14,049 nt of DNA from Deltaproteobacteria bacterium (GTDB lineage Bacteria; Myxococcota; UBA796; SXON01). Below, piece after piece: positions 1-6,425 of the stretch. The notes under the pieces were generated by a model. That model had not been told where the DNA came from. It was given only the letters and a program-made list of their open reading frames with translations, and made no database searches. Position 1 is the first letter of the stretch; each line of letters starts with the position of its first letter. Made by a program: the position numbers and the translations under genes. Where the stretch lies: assembly GCA_947483545.1 (NCBI GenBank), contig CANKNP010000105.1, positions 1 through 14,049 on the forward strand, written 5' to 3'.

Positions 1-940
1 CGGGGGCATGCACGGGCGGCGCTTGGAGGGGTGGCGCCTGGACGGGGGGGGCGGAGGCCTGCACAGGGGGCGCGGAAGCCTGGACGGGGGGCGACGGTGG
101 CGCCTTGGGCTCCTCGGTCACGGGGGGGAGCCCATCGTCCAAGGAGAGGTCGTCATCCCGGTCCACGAACTCTAGCAAGAAGCTGTCCACGTCGTCCGGG
201 CGCATTCGACCTGCGGCCTTCATGCGCTCGGCGCTCGCCTCTTCCTCGGGCCGCACCTTGTGGATGCGGGTGAGGTAGTCATCGACGATCTGCTGCTCAG
301 TCTCGCGGTCGTCGCGTTGCACCGCCTGCAAGCGGACCGCGTTCTTCTGGCCAGAGAGGTTCTCCCGGATGCGCTTGGTCGCGATCTCGGTGATCTTGTA
401 GAGCGTGTCGAGCACCCCGTAGCCGCTCGCCGCGATCGACTCGACCACGGGCATGTCGAAGGGGTTCAGCTCCGACACCATGTTCTTGACCGGCAGCGCG
501 TCTTCGACGTCGCGCTTGTTGAGCTGCACGACCAGCGGGATGCTCGCCAGATCGAGGCCGTGAGCCCGCAGGTTCTGCTCCAGATCAATCATCGCATCCA
601 GGTTGGCCTGCGCCCGACCGGCGCTGGAGTCCGCGACAAACACGACGCCATCGGCGCCCTGCAGAACGGCGCGTCTGGTCTGCTGGTAGTAGACCTGGCC
701 CGGCACCGTGAACAGCTTGAAGTGCGCGGTGAAACCCGCGATTTGTCCAAGCTCCAGCGGAATGAAGTCGAAAAACAAGGTCCGGTCGGTGTCGGTGGAG
801 AGCTGGTGTAGATCGCCCCGCTGGGCCTTCGGCACCAGACGGTGCAGCACCTGGACGTTCGTCGTCTTTCCCGAGAGCGCTGGCCCCACATAGACAATCT
901 TCGCCTCAATCTCGCGGCGAGCGAAGTTGATGGTGGCCAT
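1..940 (-). CDS. MglA-type small Ras-like GTPase with Pro-rich C-terminal extension (3' end outside window)
   Basis: This is a polarity/motility GTPase of the bacterial MglA family, a cytoplasmic GTP/GDP switch that normally works with an MglB/Roadblock-type partner; none is visible here. Read from ATG at 940, 313 codons are open to the window edge. The first ~195 residues align with Myxococcus xanthus MglA without gaps at the start: P-loop GPALSGKT at 19-26, Arg53 in DRTLFF, TVPGQ at 78-82 with Gln82, and NKRD at 141-144. Arg53 and Gln82 fall at the positions of the known MglA catalytic residues. The P-loop has Ala21 where MglA has Gly21. Residues beyond ~195 form a charged linker and then a Pro/Ala/Gln-rich repeat, so the protein is much longer than the ~195-residue family type. 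GGAG lies 4 nt before the ATG. It is divergent from the lipoprotein gene. Membership in the family is secure; its cellular role is inferred. Confidence 0.93.
   Translation of the reverse strand, partial: MATINFARREIEAKIVYVGPALSGKTTNVQVLHRLVPKAQRGDLHQLSTDTDRTLFFDFIPLELGQIAGFTAHFKLFTVPGQVYYQQTRRAVLQGADGVVFVADSSAGRAQANLDAMIDLEQNLRAHGLDLASIPLVVQLNKRDVEDALPVKNMVSELNPFDMPVVESIAASGYGVLDTLYKITEIATKRIRENLSGQKNAVRLQAVQRDDRETEQQIVDDYLTRIHKVRPEEEASAERMKAAGRMRPDDVDSFLLEFVDRDDDLSLDDGLPPVTEEPKAPPSPPVQASAPPVQASAPPVQAPPLQAPPVHAP
2..85 (-). repeat. In-frame Pro-rich repeat in the GTPase tail (VQASAPP-type units)
   Basis: On the minus strand the extension carries two consecutive VQASAPP units of 21 bp (65-85 and 44-64), followed by shortened VQAPP, LQAPP and VHAP units up to the window edge. 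The DNA is G-run-rich on the plus strand. The units look like a slippage-prone, disordered tail or linker; what follows it lies outside the window. Confidence 0.8.
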
Positions 941-981
941 GACGCTCCGACGAAAGGCAGGGAAGCCCGGCCGCCGGCTGG

Positions 982-1010
982 CGAACGGGCGGGGAGAGGT
1001 AGCCCGTTCG
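982..1010. promoter_or_regulatory. Inverted repeat in the divergent spacer (candidate operator)
   Basis: A perfect 9-bp inverted repeat, CGAACGGGC (982-990) and GCCCGTTCG (1002-1010), with an 11-nt purine-rich centre sits in the 156-bp spacer between the divergent GTPase and lipoprotein genes. Its placement suits a regulator site serving one or both promoters. No convincing -35/-10 pair could be assigned on either strand, so the role is inferred from position and symmetry only. Confidence 0.35.
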
Positions 1011-1096
1011 GCCGCACCACGCCGCTTGCGGGACGCGAACGCCGCAGTCGGCAAGATTTTGGCAAGTTGCGGCAGTGCGCAGCGCTATGGTGGCCG

Positions 1097-2443
1097 ATGT
1101 CCTCCTTCGCCGACGCCCGCCACTCCGTTCTCTTTGTCGGCTGGCTGGTCGGTTGCACAGGGAGTAAGCCCGACCTCGACGCCGGACCGGCCGTGACCCT
1201 CGCCCAGGACCAGGTGACAGCGGCCACGGTGACTTGGAGCACGAGGGCGAGTGTCGGCGGCTACGTCGAGTGGGGGCTCGACACGAACTACGGGCGCGCG
1301 ACCGTCGAAGGCGAGCCGGCGGAGGTTCACACCGCGGTGCTCCTCGGGAACAAGGCCGATACCATCTATCATTATCGGACCGTGAATGACGGGGTCCCCG
1401 GGGCAGACCACACCTTTCGTACCGGCCCCTTGCCAGACGGGCTGCCGACCCTGACGGTCACCGGGGAGTCCACGTGGCGCGGGTTCCTGTTCTTCGGCGT
1501 CATGGGCCCGACCAACGCGATCATCGGGCTCGATCCGGACGGGGACATCGTGTGGTACTGCCTCGACGACCGGGGCGGTGTGCTGTGGAGGGCGCGGCGC
1601 CAACACGACAGCGCGGGGGTGGCGTACAACATCTCCACGTCGCCGGGCGCGGCCGGGGGCACCCATGAGATCCTGAACGTCGGCTGGGCGGGGGACAAGC
1701 ACCCGGTCGTGGCGGGGGGCACCCATCACGATTGGGACTGGTTGGCAGAGCCCGACCAGGCGCTGATGACCAGGGAGGTCCTCGTCGAGGACGACGCGGG
1801 CCAGGTGGTCGGTGACCAGCTGATCGAGGTGAGCCCCGATGGTACCATCGAGGTTGTCTGGGATGCATTCGACAATTTCGATCCGCAGGGGGAGGGGCCC
1901 GACGAGGAGCCCGACGATGGCTCTGGTTGGACCCACCTCAACACGCTCCACGTCGCGGACGACGGAGCCCATGCCTACGTCGGGGCCAGAAACTTCTCAA
2001 GCTTGATCAAGGCCAATCTTGAAACTGGTGGCGTGGAGTGGGTGTTCGGGGGGACCCTCTCCGACTGGAGCTTCACCAATACGGACCGGCCGTTCATTCG
2101 GCAGCACCAGTTCGAATTCACCTACGACGAGGCGGGTGCCGAGGACAGCGTGGTGCTGTTCGACAACGGGTCCGGCAGCGAACAGTCCAGCCGCATCGTC
2201 GAGTTTGCGCTGGACGCCAGTGCGATGACCGCGACCGAGGTCTGGAGCTACACGCCTTCCCCGCCGATGTACTGCTTGGTGATGGGGGATGTCCAGCGGG
2301 TGGAGAGCGGCAATTACCTTGTGACATGGTCCACATTTGGCCAGTTGGACGAGGTCACGCCCGACAAGGAGGTGGTCTGGCGGGTCACCGATGACTCGGG
2401 GTACGGCATGGCTTACGTGACCCAGGTGGCGACGCTGCCGTAG
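1097..2443 (+). CDS. Lipoprotein with FN3-like and arylsulfotransferase (ASST)-like domains
   Basis: This is a predicted exported lipoprotein of 448 residues. It starts at ATG 1097 because a signal peptide follows directly, with lipobox LVGC at 17-20 (Cys20 lipidated). The open frame reaches back to 842, but that would overlap the divergent GTPase gene and bury the signal peptide. Residues ~31-115 look like an FN3 or phosphatase-N-terminal beta domain (TAATVTW, YHYRTV). Residues ~118-445 resemble the arylsulfotransferase beta-propeller family, with lines such as IIGLDPDGDIVWY and VEWVFGG. Candidate active-site histidines are His210-His211, His280 or His285, and His337 in RQHQFEF, matching the spread of conserved His residues in bacterial AssT enzymes. 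Arylsulfate sulfotransfer is therefore possible, but many members of this family are uncharacterised. The gene lies 72 bp before the next exported-protein gene, so the two may be co-transcribed. Confidence 0.82.
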   Translation: MSSFADARHSVLFVGWLVGCTGSKPDLDAGPAVTLAQDQVTAATVTWSTRASVGGYVEWGLDTNYGRATVEGEPAEVHTAVLLGNKADTIYHYRTVNDGVPGADHTFRTGPLPDGLPTLTVTGESTWRGFLFFGVMGPTNAIIGLDPDGDIVWYCLDDRGGVLWRARRQHDSAGVAYNISTSPGAAGGTHEILNVGWAGDKHPVVAGGTHHDWDWLAEPDQALMTREVLVEDDAGQVVGDQLIEVSPDGTIEVVWDAFDNFDPQGEGPDEEPDDGSGWTHLNTLHVADDGAHAYVGARNFSSLIKANLETGGVEWVFGGTLSDWSFTNTDRPFIRQHQFEFTYDEAGAEDSVVLFDNGSGSEQSSRIVEFALDASAMTATEVWSYTPSPPMYCLVMGDVQRVESGNYLVTWSTFGQLDEVTPDKEVVWRVTDDSGYGMAYVTQVATLP

Positions 2444-2505
2444 GCCCTCGCCTCGTTGACGCCCGTGTGTACTCGGGGGTAGAACACCAACGAACCTGAG
2501 CCTGC

Positions 2506-2511
2506 GGAGGG
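2506..2511 (+). promoter_or_regulatory. Ribosome binding site fixing a TTG start
   Basis: GGAGGG lies 4 nt before TTG 2516. An in-frame stop at 2480-2482 and the absence of any in-frame ATG, GTG or TTG between it and 2516 make TTG the first possible start. It is also the only one that keeps the hydrophobic signal peptide. Confidence 0.6.
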
Positions 2512-2515
2512 CGTC

Positions 2516-5500
2516 TTGCCCCTGGCCCTTCTGCTCCCCTTGTTATCGCAGGCCCTCTCCGCCGACACGTTCGAGGGCTACACGTTTCACTACGGGGAGC
2601 CCCACGCGCACACTGGGATCTCGCATGATGGCGAGTCCTCAGACCTGCTCGACGGCTGTGCTGTGGAGGGCGACTGCGGGCCTTTTGAGACGGTATTCGA
2701 CACTGCGGTGGCGAACGGCCTGGATTGGGTGGTTCTCTCCGAGCATGTCAACGGTGGCAACAGGTACGCCGCCACCGAAGCGGAGTTCCTCCAACTGGTC
2801 CGGAAGAACGTGGACGATGGGCCGTCCGCCGGGCTCCTCGTCATCCCCGGCGCAGAGGTCTGGTTCTACGCGGACGACCTCCCGCTGGGCCACCGAAACC
2901 TGCTGCTGTTCGGCGATCTCGCGGGCATGACCACGTTGACCCGAGCCGATGTCCTGCCGACGGACGATCCGGACTTCCAACTCGAGAGCTGCGACGACAT
3001 CGACACCTGGATGGAGGGGCTGGTCGGGCGCTTCGGCGACGCGATGCTGGTCCCGCACCACACCATCGTCGAGGGCCCGATGCCCAACAATTGGAACTGC
3101 CATTCGAGCTACGAGCCTGCGGTCGAGGTCTACTCCGGATGGGGCACGAGCCTCGGCTGGGGGATCGACTATGACACTCCGGAGGCGATTGTTGCCTCCG
3201 GGGCGGTCCACATCGCGATGGATCCAGAGGGTCTGGCCCTTCGCATGGGTTTTCTCGCCGGGACCGATGAGCACATGAGCTGGCCGGGCGACCTGTGTCA
3301 GACGAAGGGCTTCTCTCGGGTGAGCAACGGGGGCATCACGATGGCCGTGTTGCCCGAAGGCGAGGCGCTCACCTCCGCGAGCTTGTACAGCGCGATCGTC
3401 GAACGCAGGACCTTGGCGACAACCGGCCCTAGGGTGCCCATGGTCGCGACGTACAGCACGCTGGAGGGGGACGCCTGGGGGCTCGGCGAGGAGCTCACCC
3501 TCGTCCCGAGCCAGACCCTCACCCTGGGGCTCGACATCGACCCGTCGCACACCTACGGGGTGGTGGGGGTCTGGTTGGTGACCCCGGACGGTGAGGTGGA
3601 GATCCCGCAGACGGCCGTGGACACCTGGAGCACCGAGATCGCCGCGGTGGACGCCCCGGCTTGGGCATACCTGGCCGTGCAGTTCGATGCGGGCGCGCTC
3701 GGCCTCTGCGACGATGGCAACGCCTCCGACGACGAGTGGATCTGGCTCTCGCCTTCGTGGATCGAGGTGGTCGATCGCGACGAGGACGGCGTCACCACGG
3801 CCGACGGCGATTGTGACGACGCCGACGCCACCGTCTTTCCCGGACAGACCGAGCAGCCCGACGACGGTGTGGACAGCGACTGCGACGGGTACGACCTGTG
3901 TTTTCTGGACAGCGACGGCGATGGCCACCCGAGCGCTGAGACCGGTCTCACGGAGACGTGTTGGGATGTGGGTTTCGCGAGCGGCCTCCTCGCGCTCGAC
4001 TGCGACGATGGCGACGCCACGATCTCCCCGAGCATCGCCGAGATCTCGGCCGACGGCGTGGACCAGGACTGCGACGGCGTGGAGCTGTGCTACGCCAATG
4101 CTGACAACGATGCGTACCGATCCGATGACCTGGTGGAGGGCATCGACTGCACCGCGTCGGGCGAGGCCTTGGCGGTGCAGGCCAACGGGGACTGCAACGA
4201 CAGCGATGCCGCGACCTACCCAGGCGCGACCGAGGAGATCGGCGACGAGCGAGATCAGGACTGCGACGGCGGGGAGCTGTGCCGCGCCGACCGCGACCTC
4301 GACGGCTACCGGACGGACGAGGTGCTCGCCTCTGACGATGCCGACTGCGTGGACACGGGCGAGGCGCCGGAGAGCGCGCCGCCGGCCGACTGCGCTGACG
4401 CGAACGCCGCTTTCCACCCCGACGCGCCCGAGCCCGATTGCACCGATCCGAACGACTACAATTGCGATGGCCTCACGCTCTACGCGGATGACGACGCGGA
4501 TGGCTGGGCGGTCTGCGAAGAGTGCGACGACACCGATGCCGACGTGCGCCCGGATGCGGAGGAGATCACCGGGGACGGCATCGATCAGGACTGCGACGGG
4601 GTGGAGCCTTGTTTCGTGGACGCGGACGACGATGGCTACGTGCCGAGCGACCCCGCTGTCATGGTTGGCACTGTTGGCTGCACAGAGGCAGGCGAGGCGA
4701 CGGGCACCGCGCCGGGCGGGGACTGCGACGACGTCGATGCGAGCGAGCACCCTGGTGCCGCAGAGGTGACGGCGGACGGCGTTGACCAGGACTGCGACGG
4801 CTTCGAGCTCTGCTACGTCGATGGTGACACCGACGGGTACCTGCGCGATGATCCGCCCACGACCTTGTCCGCGGACATTCGCTGCCAGGGTCCGGGCGAG
4901 GCGCTCGCCGGGCGCGAGGGCGGCGACTGTGACGATGCGGACGCCGCCATCCACCCCGACGCCGAGGAGACGGACTGCACCGATCCGGTGGACTACAACT
5001 GCGACGGCGTCACGCTCTACACCGACGGGGACCTCGACGGGTTCGCTGCCTGCGTCGATTGCGCAGACTCGGACCCTTCGGTGTTCCCGGGCGCTTCGGA
5101 AGGTACTGGCGATGGCGTAGACCAGGACTGCGACGGCACCGAGATCTGCTTTCAGGACGCCGATAGTGACGGCTACCTTGTGGACGATCCCGAGACTGTC
5201 CTCTCGACCGATCTGCGCTGCACCGGGCCGGGCGAGGCCCTCGCCGGGCGCGAGGGCGGCGACTGTGACGATGCGGACGCCGCCATCCACCCCGACGCCG
5301 AGGAGACGGACTGCACCGACCCGGTGGACTACAATTGCGACGGCCTCACGCTCTACACGGACGGGGACCTCGACGGGTTTGCGGGGTGCATCGATTGTGC
5401 GGATTCCGACCCCTCCGTGTTCCCGGGGGCCGAGGAGGGGACAGGCGATGGCGTGGACCAGGACTGCGATGGCACCGAGATCTGCTACGTCGACGCCGAC

Positions 5501-6313
5501 AGTGACGGCTACCTCGTGGACGATCCGGACACCGTCCCCTCCATGGATCTGCGCTGCGCCGGGCCGGGGGAGGCCCTCGCTGGGCGAGAGGGCGGCGACT
5601 GCGACGATTCGGACGGGGCCATCCACCCCGATGCTGAGGAGCCGGATTGTACGGACCCTGTGGACTACAACTGCGATGGGTCGACCGGCTTCGCCGATCT
5701 CGACGCTGACGGGTTCCCGGCGTGCGTCGAGTGTCGCGATGACGACCCTGCGGTGAACCCTGCGGCGACAGAGCGCCCCGGCGACGAGCTCGATCAGAAC
5801 TGCGACGGGGGCGAGTCCTGCTTCCTCGACAGCGACGGCGACGGCTATCGCACGGAGGCGGTTGCCCCCTCTGTCGACCTCGACTGTGACGACGTCGGCG
5901 AGGCCTCGGGCGCCGATCCGGCCGGGGACTGCGACGACCTGCTCGCGGTCGTCCACCCGGGCGCCGAAGAGCGCCCCGGCGACGAAGTGGACGCCGACTG
6001 CGATGGCGGCGAGATCTGCTTCGTCGACGCCGACGATGACGGTTACCGCGTGGACAACGAGACCACCGTGGTGTCCGACGACGTGGACTGCGACGACGCA
6101 GGGGAGTGGGCCGAAGGCGAGGCGGGTCACGACTGCGACGACACCGATCCGAGCGTGGCGCTCTGTGAGACCGCGTCGGTCGAGTCTGCTGCCCTGGACT
6201 CCGAGGACACGGGCTCCCCGCAGCCGGCGTGTGGGTGCGGCACGGGCGCTCCTTCGGGCGGGCTCGCGGGGCTGGTCCTGCTCGCGCTGGGCCTTCGGCG
6301 CCGCTTGGGGTGA
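2516..6313 (+). CDS. Secreted PHP/DUF3604-type metallohydrolase with MopE-type metal-binding repeats and MYXO-CTERM-like tail
   Basis: This 1265-residue exported protein begins with a signal peptide (LALLLPLLSQALSA, likely cut after residue 16). Residues ~20-330 resemble the PHP superfamily (DUF3604 type): His30-Ala-His32, Asp38, Glu76-His77, Glu114, His181-His182 and Asp251-Glu-His253 are the expected metal ligands, so a phosphoesterase or related hydrolase activity is plausible. A beta-rich linker follows to ~425. From ~430 to ~1225 come 13 full modules and one half module of the form DCDD.D....P...E...D..D.DCDG, separated by Ca-binding-like DxDxDGY loops. These match the putative metal-binding MopE motif family. 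The last 28 residues contain Cys1239 and Cys1241, a Gly/Leu-rich hydrophobic stretch and RRR, as in the MYXO-CTERM surface-sorting signal. It is probably a surface-anchored, very acidic Ca- or Cu-binding protein; the substrate is unknown. Confidence 0.88.
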   Translation: MPLALLLPLLSQALSADTFEGYTFHYGEPHAHTGISHDGESSDLLDGCAVEGDCGPFETVFDTAVANGLDWVVLSEHVNGGNRYAATEAEFLQLVRKNVDDGPSAGLLVIPGAEVWFYADDLPLGHRNLLLFGDLAGMTTLTRADVLPTDDPDFQLESCDDIDTWMEGLVGRFGDAMLVPHHTIVEGPMPNNWNCHSSYEPAVEVYSGWGTSLGWGIDYDTPEAIVASGAVHIAMDPEGLALRMGFLAGTDEHMSWPGDLCQTKGFSRVSNGGITMAVLPEGEALTSASLYSAIVERRTLATTGPRVPMVATYSTLEGDAWGLGEELTLVPSQTLTLGLDIDPSHTYGVVGVWLVTPDGEVEIPQTAVDTWSTEIAAVDAPAWAYLAVQFDAGALGLCDDGNASDDEWIWLSPSWIEVVDRDEDGVTTADGDCDDADATVFPGQTEQPDDGVDSDCDGYDLCFLDSDGDGHPSAETGLTETCWDVGFASGLLALDCDDGDATISPSIAEISADGVDQDCDGVELCYANADNDAYRSDDLVEGIDCTASGEALAVQANGDCNDSDAATYPGATEEIGDERDQDCDGGELCRADRDLDGYRTDEVLASDDADCVDTGEAPESAPPADCADANAAFHPDAPEPDCTDPNDYNCDGLTLYADDDADGWAVCEECDDTDADVRPDAEEITGDGIDQDCDGVEPCFVDADDDGYVPSDPAVMVGTVGCTEAGEATGTAPGGDCDDVDASEHPGAAEVTADGVDQDCDGFELCYVDGDTDGYLRDDPPTTLSADIRCQGPGEALAGREGGDCDDADAAIHPDAEETDCTDPVDYNCDGVTLYTDGDLDGFAACVDCADSDPSVFPGASEGTGDGVDQDCDGTEICFQDADSDGYLVDDPETVLSTDLRCTGPGEALAGREGGDCDDADAAIHPDAEETDCTDPVDYNCDGLTLYTDGDLDGFAGCIDCADSDPSVFPGAEEGTGDGVDQDCDGTEICYVDADSDGYLVDDPDTVPSMDLRCAGPGEALAGREGGDCDDSDGAIHPDAEEPDCTDPVDYNCDGSTGFADLDADGFPACVECRDDDPAVNPAATERPGDELDQNCDGGESCFLDSDGDGYRTEAVAPSVDLDCDDVGEASGADPAGDCDDLLAVVHPGAEERPGDEVDADCDGGEICFVDADDDGYRVDNETTVVSDDVDCDDAGEWAEGEAGHDCDDTDPSVALCETASVESAALDSEDTGSPQPACGCGTGAPSGGLAGLVLLALGLRRRLG
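4925..5932 (+). repeat. 336-bp (112-codon) tandem repeat within the MopE-type region
   Basis: Three units begin at 4925, 5261 and 5597, exactly 336 bp apart. Each encodes two metal-binding modules plus their loops. Positions 4904-4983 and 5240-5319 are identical over 80 bp; the third copy is more diverged, especially in its second half. In-frame unit duplication by unequal recombination explains the growth of the repeat region. Confidence 0.9.
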
Positions 6314-6415
6314 TCCGGCGGCGGACGGAGGTTTGGCGACCAGGCCCGCCCAGCGCCCGCGCCGGCCCCCCGCGAACACCAAAGCCCCCAACACGTTAGC
6401 CGCCGGCCGCCGAGC

Positions 6416-6420
6416 AGGAG
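6416..6420 (+). promoter_or_regulatory. Ribosome binding site fixing a GTG start
   Basis: AGGAG ends 5 nt before GTG 6426, which favours that start over the in-frame ATG at 6456, where only a weak purine stretch precedes the codon. The open frame extends upstream into the previous gene but has no use there. Confidence 0.65.
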
Positions 6421-6425
6421 CCCGC

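Noticed and set aside
1059..1091. TTGGCA ... TATGGT as a promoter for the ASST-like gene
   Set aside because: The spacer would be about 21 bp and the predicted transcript start falls on the start codon; the match is within what chance gives.
842..1096. Upstream extension of the ASST-like lipoprotein reading frame from ATG 842
   Set aside because: It would overlap the start of the divergent GTPase gene and place 85 non-conserved residues before the signal peptide and lipobox.
6314..6425. Distant CCGGCGGC/GCCGCCGG inverted repeat as a terminator between the MopE-repeat and aminopeptidase genes
   Set aside because: Arms are about 77 bp apart in very G+C-rich DNA, with no T-run; likely compositional.
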